Positions 42,674 through 50,786 of a stretch of 64,000 nucleotides of DNA are shown here, piece by piece; the first letter of the stretch is position 1; the number at the start of each line of letters is the position of its first letter. The notes beneath the pieces are model-generated. The model was given only the letters and a program-made list of their open reading frames with translations, searched no databases and was not told where the DNA came from. The stretch comes from an uncultured Clostridia bacterium. GTDB lineage: Bacteria > Bacillota > Clostridia > Peptostreptococcales > Anaerovoracaceae. The stretch covers positions 1-64,000 of the forward strand of contig CAKQXD010000011.1 of assembly GCA_934281605.1 (NCBI GenBank), given 5' to 3'. Both the position numbers and the translations under genes were made by a program.

Positions 42674-44038
42674 ATGTATGGAAAGGAAAGAAAAACCAGC
42701 ATAGGGCTGAAGCTGGGATATTCCAGCGGACAGTTTACGGACAGTATTCCGTTCAACCTGTTTTATACATATTTTCTGTATTTCCTGACGGATGTGGCAG
42801 GGCTGCCGGCGGTTTATGGAGGGATCATTTCCCTGATCGTCGTATTGTGGGATGCGGTAACCGATCCGTTTATTGGACATTTATCGGATCGCAGCAGATC
42901 GAAATACGGCAGACGCAGACCATTTATGCTGATAGGCATGATCCCGCTGTTTTTCTGTACTGTTATGCTGTTTATGAAAGTGGATTTTGGGAATGGTTTT
43001 ACGTTCTTCTATTATGTGATCGCTGGAGTTCTGTTCTGGACATGTTATACCATTTATGTCATTCCGTATTTTGCTTTGGGTGCAGAGCTGACGCAGGATT
43101 TTAATGACCGGACGACCCTGCGGGGGTTTGCAGGCGTATCCATTTATCTGGCGGTGTGGATCGTTACTGCTGGTCCGATGTTCGTGCAGGATGTCGTGGA
43201 GAAGCAGGGAGGATCGGAGGCTGCATCCTGGCTGATTTCGGCTGTTCTATTTGGGTTTGCCGGACTGGCAGGAGGGCTCGTCTGCTGGAGAGTGACGCGC
43301 GGAAAAGAATTAGTCGATCAAAAAGATATAATGCCGGAAGATGAAGGCAAATTATTCCATAATTATTTGGAGCTTTTAAAGCTGAAAGCGTTTCGCCGTT
43401 ATCTGGGAATGGTCGTGTTTTATAACATAGCCTTTGCCATCGCACAGGCGGCGCTGGTGTATATTATGAATACGAATTTGCATATGGCGTCGTCGCAGCA
43501 GGCTCTTTACTGGACGGTGTTCTCTGTTATTACGGTTGCTTTTGTGCCAATCAGCAGTGCGGTAGGCAACTGGATTGGCAAGAAACATGTCATGGTCGTG
43601 TTTAATATTATCAGCGTAGCAGGATGTATTTTCTTTTACTGCTATGGAATCTCCAGCTTCCGCGAATTGATCTGGTTTACTTTGTTTTATAACATTGGAA
43701 ATGTCTGCTATTGGTCGGTAGGATATTCCATGATGTATGATTGCGTAGAGCTGGACGAATATACTTATGGTAAAAGGCGGGAAGGATCGATTGCAGGCTT
43801 GTCTTCGTTTGTGCAGAAAATGGGCTCGGCGATTGGTATGTATACGACGGGATCGTTATTATCGATGCTAGGTTATGATGGTGCTGCAGAAGAGCAGACT
43901 GCGAGAGCGATGCATGGGATTTTAACCGTCAATACCCTGATCCCTGGCGCTCTGCTGGGAATAGGAACGATCTTCGCGGCATTGTATCCGATCACGAAGC
44001 AGTATTACAATGAACTGCTGAAAGGAATTAAACAATAA
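42674..44038 (+). CDS. GPH-family sugar:cation symporter (MFS), paralog 2
   Basis: 454 residues. Same architecture as the first transporter of the operon: LGYSSGQFTDSIPFN, VLWDAVTDPFIGHLSDRS then KYGRRRPFML, and CVELDEYTYGKRREGSIAG. The two are clear paralogs but differ through most helices, so they probably carry related but not identical substrates, or one imports and the other exports. GAGGCG precedes the ATG. Last gene of the sigma-54 operon; structured repeat copy B follows. Confidence 0.9.
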   Translation: MYGKERKTSIGLKLGYSSGQFTDSIPFNLFYTYFLYFLTDVAGLPAVYGGIISLIVVLWDAVTDPFIGHLSDRSRSKYGRRRPFMLIGMIPLFFCTVMLFMKVDFGNGFTFFYYVIAGVLFWTCYTIYVIPYFALGAELTQDFNDRTTLRGFAGVSIYLAVWIVTAGPMFVQDVVEKQGGSEAASWLISAVLFGFAGLAGGLVCWRVTRGKELVDQKDIMPEDEGKLFHNYLELLKLKAFRRYLGMVVFYNIAFAIAQAALVYIMNTNLHMASSQQALYWTVFSVITVAFVPISSAVGNWIGKKHVMVVFNIISVAGCIFFYCYGISSFRELIWFTLFYNIGNVCYWSVGYSMMYDCVELDEYTYGKRREGSIAGLSSFVQKMGSAIGMYTTGSLLSMLGYDGAAEEQTARAMHGILTVNTLIPGALLGIGTIFAALYPITKQYYNELLKGIKQ

Positions 44039-44078
44039 GAACACTATTAAGAAAACTGCCGATGTCTTCTCGCTGATA

Positions 44079-44172
44079 GGAGCTTTAAGGCGCTTACTCA
44101 CTTGGTCCTCGACGCCCTTTACTTTCTGAGAAAAGGCGTCTGCGGAATCGTTCGCAAGCGCTCTAGAGCTCT
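44079..44172. repeat. Structured repeat element, copy B
   Basis: Outer stem GAGCT...GGCGCTT pairs with AAGCGCT...AGCTC. The conserved block TCACTTGGTCCTCG (44098-44111) is followed by an inner hairpin (GACGCC/GGCGTC) and the conserved block TGCGGAATCGTTC (44141-44153). The blocks match copy A almost base for base, whereas both stems differ from copy A by paired changes. It follows the second transporter gene and may work as its terminator. Confidence 0.75.
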
Positions 44173-44340
44173 TGTTTATAATAGAAGATATTGACCTTTT
44201 GATTACAGTGAACTTGTCTCGTAGCGCATTGTTGCAACTCGACCGCCTGTTATAACATGTAGCGGGAATAGCTTGAATTTGATAAATTGAAAAGAAACTG
44301 ATAGAAGTAAATGATGGAGAAAGGATCGATAAGAATTAGA
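44173..44340. other. Intergenic DNA before the 72-bp array
   Basis: No gene. TTGTTG (44229-44234) and TATAAC (44251-44256) with 16-bp spacing could be a weak promoter reading into the array. Confidence 0.35.
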
Positions 44341-44676
44341 ATTCCCAGATCGTCAAAAAATTGCTTCTAATTGGGAATTTTGGTTGGTTATGAGTTGTAG
44401 GCTCTTTTTCAAATTCCCAATATACAGGAAAATAGCATCAGATGGGAAGCGGACTGTAAAATTTTAGGAGTATATAATTTACAAGTTCCGAGATGCAAGG
44501 ATTTTATGCTTTTTTCGGAATGAAAAAAGATTGAGACCTTGAGATTTAAAGATGATATTGTTCTGAAGTTCCCAACTGACCTTAAAAAAATAGAATTTTG
44601 GAATTTAAAGTGGGAGGAGACTTTTGAAACAAAGGAATAGTTCCCATGTAAGTCAAATTATTTTCTATCTGGGAAT
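44341..44676. repeat. Array of five inverted-repeat units with 72-bp step
   Basis: Five units each have TTCCCA and, about 29 bp on, TGGGAA. Left arms start at 44342, 44414, 44486, 44569 and 44641 (steps 72, 72, 83, 72). Right arms start at 44372, 44443, 44515, 44599 and 44670. In unit 3 both arms change together (TTCCGA with TCGGAA), which keeps the pairing. The DNA between arms is A/T-rich and hardly conserved. It is not a CRISPR array because the repeats are not identical and no cas gene is near. Confidence 0.8.
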
Positions 44677-44772
44677 TTGATAGAAATAATGAGCGGTAAT
44701 TTCTCTTTCGTAATTACAACATAAGCAGAGTCAAGCAATGAGGGCTCTTGCCTTTTTCTAAATCTTGGTCTG

Positions 44773-44801
44773 TTGACTTTTTCACAAAAATACGGTAATA
44801 T
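44773..44801 (+). promoter_or_regulatory. Promoter of the fab operon
   Basis: TTGACT (44773-44778), 17-bp spacer, TAATAT (44796-44801). It lies 483 bp before fabH and is followed at once by a FabT-like palindrome, so the mRNA has a long leader. Confidence 0.75.
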
Positions 44802-44803
44802 AT

Positions 44804-44828
44804 AAATACTTTGACAATCAAAGTATTT
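44804..44828. promoter_or_regulatory. FabT/MarR-type operator
   Basis: AAATACTTTGA, centre CAA, TCAAAGTATTT: a perfect 11-bp inverted repeat over the expected transcription start. The core TTTGACAATCAAA is like the TTTGA-N3-TCAAA sites bound by the MarR-family repressor FabT in streptococci. A MarR-domain protein is encoded as the last gene of the operon. Confidence 0.8.
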
Positions 44829-44929
44829 GATGACAAAACAAAATGCTCGCAAGGTTTTACGATTCGGTAATTTCAATCGAGCTATTTCGAACAAAGTTGA
44901 GTAAGCTGACAGCTGTTACAATCGCAGCG

Positions 44930-45230
44930 ACTTCGTCAAAGCGATTTTCTCACACAGTTGGTTCAAGGAACTGTCCGAACGATCCCATTTTCTTTGTGGG
45001 TTTGGCGAGACGAGTTCCTTCACACGCCGATCCGGTTAGCTTCCGTCACCGCTGTGACTTCGCAAGGGCAGTTTTCCTCGCATGCTGATCTGAGGAGCTG
45101 CCCGAACGATTCCGCCACCTTTGCGGCTTCGCCAAGGAAGTTTTCCTCACAAGCTGATCCGAAGGACTGTCGGAACGATTCCGCAGACGTCGGAGACGTC
45201 GAGGACCAAGTGAGGACAGTGCTTCGGATC
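44930..45230 (+). repeat. Tandem array of hairpin units in the fab leader
   Basis: About four diverged units of 57-70 bp. Each has a T-rich start (GATTTTCTCACACAG 44944, GAGTTCCTTCACACG 45012, GTTTTCCTCGCATGC 45071, GTTTTCCTCACAAGC 45140). A GAACGATTCCG-like block follows (44977, about 45034, 45104, 45173). Then comes a small hairpin with unit-specific sequence: CCCA/TGGG, GTCAC/GTGAC, CCGC/GCGG, GACGTC/GACGTC. The hairpin is kept while its bases change. The last unit is element copy C. Confidence 0.65.
45156..45230 (-). repeat. Structured repeat element, copy C (reverse orientation)
   Basis: Read on the + strand, GATCCGAAG-g-ACTGTC (45156-45171) pairs with GACAGT-g-CTTCGGATC (45215-45230) in a 15-bp stem with one mismatch. 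Inside are GGAACGATTCCGCA, the hairpin GACGTC-GGA-GACGTC and GAGGACCAAGTGAG, the reverse complements of the conserved blocks in copies A and B. It ends 53 bp before fabH. Confidence 0.75.
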
Positions 45231-45283
45231 AGGCCTAGAGAGTAAGAACATCGGCTCACTCAGCACCCAAAAAAGGAGTACAC

Positions 45284-46270
45284 ATGGGAATTAAAATCGT
45301 CGGCACAGGGAAATACCTGCCGGAAAAAGTTATCACCAACGAAGACATTTCGCAGCACGTGGACACCAATCACGAGTGGATCCTGGATCGGACGGGGATC
45401 GAGCAGAGACGCATTGCGACGACCGAAAGCTCCCTGGACATGGCCGCAGCAGCCGCTGAGCAGGCTTTGCAGGGAATCGATAAGGATTCTATCGGTCTTG
45501 TTGTTGTAGCAACTATCACGCCGGACAACATCACGCCGAGCATGGCCGCAATGGTGAAGAAAGAGCTGGGACTGGAACGTGCCATCGCTTTCGACATCAA
45601 TGCAGCGTGCAGCGGTTTTGTATACGGGCTCTGGATCGCAGAGTCCCTCATGAATACAGCACTTTCTCAGTACAGCAGAGACGGCGTGCCGGAACGGGCG
45701 CTGGTTATCGGAACAGAGAGACTGACGAGGGTCACCAACTGGGAGGATCGGGAAACCTGCATCCTCTTTGGAGACGGAGCAGGCGCAGCTGTACTGGAAA
45801 GCGATGAAAACGAACGGGGTATATTAAGTACATATATCAAGAACTACGATGATGTAAAAGGCGCGATCAAATGCAAGGCCAATTACATCAATCCTCCTTT
45901 CTGGGAGGATGACCTGACGCCGCAGCCTCTTTTCATGAAGGGGCGTGCGGTCTTCAAGTTCGCAGTGAACGCCATCGACGAAGTGACGACGGGAGCACTG
46001 GAGGAAGCAGGACTGACCTACGACGACGTAGACTGGTTCGTGCTCCATCAGGCCAACGGCCGGATCATCCAGTCGGCGGCACAGAAAATGGGACAGCCGA
46101 TCGAAAAATTCCAGATCAGCATCCAGGACGGCGGGAATGTGTCGTCCGCAACGGTTCCCATGGCATTATATGACTTAAATTTAACCAATAAAATGAAAAA
46201 AGGTGATATAATAGCGTTAGTGGGTTTTGGCGGCGGACTTTGCGCTGCCGCAGCAATTATAGAATGGTAA
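45284..46270 (+). CDS. fabH: Beta-ketoacyl-ACP synthase III
   Basis: 328 residues. The catalytic triad is visible: C109 in NAACSGFVYG, H255 in WFVLHQANGRI, and N285 in QDGGNVSSATVP. FabH condenses acetyl-CoA (or a branched primer) with malonyl-ACP to start fatty-acid synthesis. AAAAAGGAG precedes the ATG. It is the first gene of the fab operon after a structured 480-nt leader with a FabT-like operator. acpP, often next to fabH, is not here. Confidence 0.96.
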   Translation: MGIKIVGTGKYLPEKVITNEDISQHVDTNHEWILDRTGIEQRRIATTESSLDMAAAAAEQALQGIDKDSIGLVVVATITPDNITPSMAAMVKKELGLERAIAFDINAACSGFVYGLWIAESLMNTALSQYSRDGVPERALVIGTERLTRVTNWEDRETCILFGDGAGAAVLESDENERGILSTYIKNYDDVKGAIKCKANYINPPFWEDDLTPQPLFMKGRAVFKFAVNAIDEVTTGALEEAGLTYDDVDWFVLHQANGRIIQSAAQKMGQPIEKFQISIQDGGNVSSATVPMALYDLNLTNKMKKGDIIALVGFGGGLCAAAAIIEW

Positions 46271-46298
46271 TACCGGTTAACAGTAACAGGAGGTAATT

Positions 46299-47252
46299 AT
46301 GATCAATGTTTGTGAGATCTTAGGAACGGAGTATCCCATCATCCAGGGAGCTATGGCGCGGATCGCAGAATGCAATCTGGCTGCTGCTGTAAGCAACGGC
46401 GGGGGACTTGGCATCATCGCATCCGGCGGCGAAAGTGCTGACTGGCTGCGGGATCAGATCGCGAAAGTAAGAGAGATGACAGACAAGCCTTTTGGCGTAA
46501 ACATCATGCTTCTGGCAGACAATGTGGAGGAACTGATCGACGTCGTATGTGAAGAGAAAGTACCGGTGGTAACGACGGGAGCAGGAAATCCGGGCAAGTA
46601 CATCGCCAAGATGAAGGAAGCAGGCATCAAGGTAGTGCCTGTCGTAGCAAATCTGGCGCTGGCAACGAGAGTGGAGAGAGCAGGAGCAGATGCAGTCGTA
46701 GCAGAAGGAACGGAAGCAGGCGGTCACATCGGTGAGACGACTACCATGGCACTGGTGCCGCAGATGGTGGATGCCCTCAATATTCCGGTCATCGCAGCAG
46801 GCGGTATCGCAGACGGCAGAGGGATCGCAGCAGCTTACATGCTGGGAGCACAGGGTGTTCAGGTAGGAACGAGATTCCTGGTAGCCAACGAATGTATCGT
46901 AGCGCAGGGCTATAAGGACGCTATCATTAAAGCAAAGGATTCTTCCACGGTAGCGACTGGCCGGAGCACGGGACATCCGGTGCGGATCATCAAGAACAAG
47001 CTGGCAAGAAAAATCCTCTCTCTGGAAAAGCAGAATGCTCCGGAAGAAGAAATCAATCAGTTATGTACGGGAACACTGGCAGCCGCTGTACGGGACGGGG
47101 ATTCCGACAACGGCAACATCATGTCAGGACAGATCGCAGGTCTGGTGAAAAAGGAACAGCCTGCGGCAGAGATCATAGAAGAGATGTTTAAGGAGGTAGA
47201 AGAGATTTATGAAGATAGGAATCGTATTTGCAGGGCAGGGCGCACAGTATAG
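46299..47252 (+). CDS. fabK: Enoyl-ACP reductase II (FMN-dependent)
   Basis: 317 residues. Nitronate-monooxygenase-like TIM barrel: PIIQGAMARIAECNLAAAVS at the start, GAGNPGKYI, the catalytic His143 in EGTEAGGHIGE, and the phosphate loop AAGGIADGRG. FabK is the flavin-dependent enoyl reductase used by streptococci and many Clostridia instead of FabI, which makes it insensitive to triclosan. AGGAGG precedes the ATG. It overlaps fabD by 44 nt. Confidence 0.95.
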   Translation: MINVCEILGTEYPIIQGAMARIAECNLAAAVSNGGGLGIIASGGESADWLRDQIAKVREMTDKPFGVNIMLLADNVEELIDVVCEEKVPVVTTGAGNPGKYIAKMKEAGIKVVPVVANLALATRVERAGADAVVAEGTEAGGHIGETTTMALVPQMVDALNIPVIAAGGIADGRGIAAAYMLGAQGVQVGTRFLVANECIVAQGYKDAIIKAKDSSTVATGRSTGHPVRIIKNKLARKILSLEKQNAPEEEINQLCTGTLAAAVRDGDSDNGNIMSGQIAGLVKKEQPAAEIIEEMFKEVEEIYEDRNRICRAGRTV

Positions 47253-48189
47253 CGGCATGGGAAAGGATCTGTATGATTCTTACCCGCAGGCAAAGGAAAT
47301 TTTCGATCTGGCAGGGGATCAGATCAAGGAATGGTGCTTTGAAGGCGATGCAGAAACGTTAAAGCAGACTCACGTGACTCAGCCGACGATCTATACTACA
47401 AGCATGGCAGCATATAAGGCGCTGCTGGCAGAGCTGGACAAGAACGACCTGGCTGACAAGCTGGAGATCGTAGCCATGGCTGGATTCAGCCTGGGCGAAT
47501 ACTCCGCGCTGACGGCTGCAGGAGCTATCCCGCAGATCAGCGAAGGGGTGGAGATCGTGGCTAAGAGAGGAACTCTCATGCAGGAAGCAGGTCTCGATGA
47601 AAACGGCAACGCCAAGGGAACCATGGCTGCTGCACTGGGCAAGCGGGACAAGATCCTGGATCTGGTGGAACAGGCAAGAGAAGACGGCATCCTGGAAGGC
47701 GTGAACTTCAATTCGCCGAAGCAGACAGTAGTGGCTGGAGACAAAGCCGCCGTAGCACGCTTTGCAGAACTGGCGAAGGAAAACCGGATCAAGGCGATCC
47801 CCCTCAGCGTAAGCACGGCGTTCCACAGCCCGATGATGATCCCGGCCGCAGAAAAGCTGAAGGACGTACTGCGTCAGGCAGATCTGAAGGCACCGGAAAC
47901 GACGGTATATGCAGACGTGACAGCTGACGATATCATGAAGGATTACGACGGCGGCGATGTGAAGGACTACCTGGTGGAGATCATGGCGAAACAGGCTATG
48001 AGCCCGGTTTACTGGGAGGAGATCATCCGCAGATTTGACGAAAACGGCGTAAAAGCCATCATCGAAGTAGGTCCGGGAACGACCCTTTCCGGTCTGACGA
48101 AAAAAACGTGTAAGGAAATCGCTGCGCTCAACGTAGAGAACGTGGAAACATTGCAGGAAACCATCGCGCAGCTGAAGGAACTGGTTTAA
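47209..48189 (+). CDS. fabD: Malonyl-CoA:ACP transacylase
   Basis: 326 residues. The acyltransferase nucleophile S94 is in GFSLGEYSAL and the catalytic H206 in STAFHSPMM; FAGQGAQYSGMGKDL is the typical N-terminus. It loads malonate on ACP for chain extension. AAGGAGG lies 12 nt before the ATG, within the fabK coding sequence. Confidence 0.96.
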   Translation: MKIGIVFAGQGAQYSGMGKDLYDSYPQAKEIFDLAGDQIKEWCFEGDAETLKQTHVTQPTIYTTSMAAYKALLAELDKNDLADKLEIVAMAGFSLGEYSALTAAGAIPQISEGVEIVAKRGTLMQEAGLDENGNAKGTMAAALGKRDKILDLVEQAREDGILEGVNFNSPKQTVVAGDKAAVARFAELAKENRIKAIPLSVSTAFHSPMMIPAAEKLKDVLRQADLKAPETTVYADVTADDIMKDYDGGDVKDYLVEIMAKQAMSPVYWEEIIRRFDENGVKAIIEVGPGTTLSGLTKKTCKEIAALNVENVETLQETIAQLKELV

Positions 48190-48207
48190 GAAAGAGAAGG
48201 TAGAAAT

Positions 48208-48951
48208 ATGTTACAGGGAAAAACAGCGGTCATCACAGGCGGAGTCAGAGGAATCGGTAAGTGCATCGCAGAAACATTCTGTAAGAACGGTGCCAACGTG
48301 ATCATCTGTGACATCAGCAGTCCGGAAGCAGCCGCTAAGACGGAAGAAGAATTAAAGGCATACGGCACAAGAGTTCGCATGTACAACGGAGATATCACAG
48401 ATCCGCAGACAGCGGAAAACATCGCGCAGATCATCAAGGACGAGTTCGACAAGAAGGTCGATATCCTGGTCAACAACGCAGGCATCACCAACGACAAGCT
48501 GATGATCAAGATGAAGCCGGAAGATTTCACCAAGGTGATCGATGTAAACCTCAACGGAGCGTTTTACATGACCAAGGCCATCTCTTCTCTCATGGTAAAA
48601 CAGAGAAGCGGATCCATCATCAGCATGTCTTCCGTATCAGGTCTTAAGGGCAACCCGGCGCAGATCAACTACAGCGCATCCAAGGCAGGACTGGTGGGCA
48701 TGACACTTTCCGCTGCCAAGGAACTGGGCAGAAGAGGCATCCGTGTCAACGGCATCGCACCTGGATTCGTAGAAACGGATATGACAGCCGTGCTCAGCGA
48801 CGAACAGAAGGCCAACGCTGCTAAGAACATCAGCATGCAGAGACTGGGACAGCCGCAGGATATCGCCAATACAGCACTGTATCTGGCATCTGATCTCAGC
48901 ACATATGTAACAGGACAGATCATTGCCGTAGACGGCGGACTGATCATGTAA
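48208..48951 (+). CDS. fabG: 3-oxoacyl-ACP reductase
   Basis: 247 residues. Short-chain dehydrogenase: cofactor loop TGGVRGIGK, NNAG at about 88-91, catalytic Ser in ISMSSVSG and YSASK with catalytic Tyr and Lys. The C-terminus (ITGQIIAVDGGLIM-like, here VTGQIIAVDGGLIM) is typical FabG. It reduces beta-ketoacyl-ACP with NADPH. It is placed 18 nt after fabD. Confidence 0.95.
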   Translation: MLQGKTAVITGGVRGIGKCIAETFCKNGANVIICDISSPEAAAKTEEELKAYGTRVRMYNGDITDPQTAENIAQIIKDEFDKKVDILVNNAGITNDKLMIKMKPEDFTKVIDVNLNGAFYMTKAISSLMVKQRSGSIISMSSVSGLKGNPAQINYSASKAGLVGMTLSAAKELGRRGIRVNGIAPGFVETDMTAVLSDEQKANAAKNISMQRLGQPQDIANTALYLASDLSTYVTGQIIAVDGGLIM

Positions 48952-49011
48952 AAATTGATCGTTTAAGAGATGAGAGAGACAAAAACGAGTATTTGGGGAG
49001 GAAAAAATCAA

Positions 49012-50244
49012 ATGGAAAAGAGAGTAGTTGTGACCGGGATCGGCGTGGTATCTCCGGTTGGAAATAATGTGGAATCCATGTGGGAGTCCATCAAGGCTGG
49101 AAAGCACGGCATCGCGGAGATCACCAGATTCGATCTGGAAGGACATAAGGTGACGCTGGCTGCGGAAGTCAAGGATTTCGACTTCGGCGACAAGAGAGCG
49201 GCCAAGAGACTGGACATCGCGGATCAGTACGCGCTGGTAGCTGCCAGAGAAGCAGTTGCAGACAGCGGTATCGTCAGCGGTGAAAACGTAGACCCGGATC
49301 GCTTCGGCATTTACGGCGGAACAGGTATCGGCGGAATTTCTACCATGGAGCACGAAGTGGAAAAGTGCGTAAAGAGAGGCAATCTGGCAAGAGCGTCCGC
49401 TCTGCTGGTGCCGATGATGATGCCGAACGCTATCGCAGGAAACATCTCCATGGAGTTCAACGCCAAGGGCGCAAGCTTCGGTATCGTTTCCGCATGTGCA
49501 GCAGGTACCCACAATATCGGCGAAGCATATAGAAACATCAAGCACGGATATAACGACGTGGTAATGGCAGGCGGTGCAGAATCCGTTCTGGCGCCGGTAT
49601 CCTTCTCCGGCTTTGCCAATATGACAGCAATGAACACGACGACAGATCCGGACAGAGCGTCCATCCCGTTCGATGTGGAACGAAGCGGATTCATCCTGGG
49701 CGAGGGCGCAGGATTCCTGATCCTGGAAGAACTGGAACACGCGAAAAACAGAGGTGCTAAGATCTACGGTGAAATCGTAGGATATGGTGCAACCTCCGAC
49801 GCATACCACATCACATCGCCGGATCCGGAAGGAGAAGGTGCTGCCAAGGCTATCCGCATGGCTATCAAGGAAGCCGGCATCACACCGGACGACATCGATT
49901 ACATCAATGCCCACGGTACCGGCACGCCGTACAACGATGCGTTTGAAACCATCGCCATCAAGAAGGTGTTCGGCGACGATACCAAGGTTCCGGTAAGCTC
50001 CACCAAGAGCATGACGGGCCACCTGCTGGGTGCAGCCGGCGGTCTGGAAGCTGTAATTTGTGCAAAGGTGCTGACCGAGGGATTCATCCCGCCGACAGTT
50101 GGTCTGCAGAAGCCGGATCCGGAGCTGGATCTGGACTATGTACCGAACGAAGGAAGAGAGGCGGATGTGAAGTACATCCTGTCCAACTCCCTGGGATTCG
50201 GCGGTCACAACGGAACTCTGATCATGAAGAAGTTCGAAGACTAA
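49012..50244 (+). CDS. fabF: Beta-ketoacyl-ACP synthase II
   Basis: 410 residues from the ATG with GGGAGG upstream; a longer frame has no ribosome binding site. Active-site C162 in SACAAGTHNIG, and the two His of NAHGTGTPYND and SMTGHLLGAAGG. It extends acyl-ACP by two carbons and is a main target of control of chain length and unsaturation. Followed by a 104-nt gap with a hairpin before fabZ. Confidence 0.96.
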   Translation: MEKRVVVTGIGVVSPVGNNVESMWESIKAGKHGIAEITRFDLEGHKVTLAAEVKDFDFGDKRAAKRLDIADQYALVAAREAVADSGIVSGENVDPDRFGIYGGTGIGGISTMEHEVEKCVKRGNLARASALLVPMMMPNAIAGNISMEFNAKGASFGIVSACAAGTHNIGEAYRNIKHGYNDVVMAGGAESVLAPVSFSGFANMTAMNTTTDPDRASIPFDVERSGFILGEGAGFLILEELEHAKNRGAKIYGEIVGYGATSDAYHITSPDPEGEGAAKAIRMAIKEAGITPDDIDYINAHGTGTPYNDAFETIAIKKVFGDDTKVPVSSTKSMTGHLLGAAGGLEAVICAKVLTEGFIPPTVGLQKPDPELDLDYVPNEGREADVKYILSNSLGFGGHNGTLIMKKFED

Positions 50245-50289
50245 GAATAGATGAAATGCAGGCTGCGGCCTGCGGCAGGAAGTAACAGG

Positions 50290-50318
50290 CAGACCCGGGA
50301 CGTGTCATTTCGGGTCTG
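50290..50318 (+). promoter_or_regulatory. Hairpin between fabF and fabZ
   Basis: CAGACCCG (50290-50297) and CGGGTCTG (50311-50318) form a perfect 8-bp stem without a T run. It may be an mRNA processing or stability element rather than a terminator. Confidence 0.5.
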
Positions 50319-50348
50319 TCATCTTAATAAGGTAAGGAGAAGACGATC

Positions 50349-50774
50349 ATGCTGATGAATAGAGAACAGATCAAGGAAGTGCTGCCTCACAGAGAGCCGT
50401 TCCTTCTGGTCGATGAAGTAGAAGAAATGGAAGTAGGCAAATCCATCGTAGCGAAGAAATATGTGACGGAAGACGAATATTATTTTCAGGGTCACTTCCC
50501 GGGAAGACCGATCATGCCGGGCGTGCTGATCGTGGAGTCCCTGGCACAGGCCGGCGGCATCACCGTGCTGTCCCTTCCGGAGAACAAAGGCAAGCTGGCG
50601 GTATTCGCATCCATTAAGAACGCCAAGTTCAAGAGACAGGTGGTTCCGGGAGACGTGCTGACTCTGAAGGTTACCATGGAACGTCTGCGCAAGACGGCTG
50701 GATCAGGTCTGGCAGAAGCCTATGTTGGGGACGAACTGGCTTGCAAGTGCGAGATCATGTTCGCGTTTGATTAG
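50349..50774 (+). CDS. fabZ: 3-hydroxyacyl-ACP dehydratase
   Basis: 141 residues. Hot-dog fold dehydratase with catalytic H49 in YFQGHFPGRPIMPG and E63 in VLIVESLAQAGG. It makes trans-2-enoyl-ACP for FabK. AAGGAGA precedes the ATG; a second ATG two codons on is an alternative. The regulator fusion gene starts 12 nt after its stop. Confidence 0.96.
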   Translation: MLMNREQIKEVLPHREPFLLVDEVEEMEVGKSIVAKKYVTEDEYYFQGHFPGRPIMPGVLIVESLAQAGGITVLSLPENKGKLAVFASIKNAKFKRQVVPGDVLTLKVTMERLRKTAGSGLAEAYVGDELACKCEIMFAFD

Positions 50775-50786
50775 GAGTTTGATTTC

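Noticed and set aside
44341..44676. CRISPR array
   Set aside because: The geometry (about 36-bp units every 72 bp) is similar, but the repeats share only 6-bp arms, the spacers are not unique inserts between identical repeats, and there is no cas gene.
44831..45283. Small protein genes in the fab leader
   Set aside because: Open frames of 80-95 codons exist, but they run through the hairpin repeats, lack ribosome binding sites and show repeat-derived composition.
46299..47252. fabK as a plain nitronate monooxygenase
   Set aside because: The sequence family is shared, but its place between fabH and fabD and the AGGHIG motif make enoyl-ACP reductase II the better call.
48637..50208. 523-codon open frame on the - strand
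   Set aside because: It is a shadow of fabG and fabF, with a Ser/Cys/His-rich composition typical of antisense frames and no start signal.
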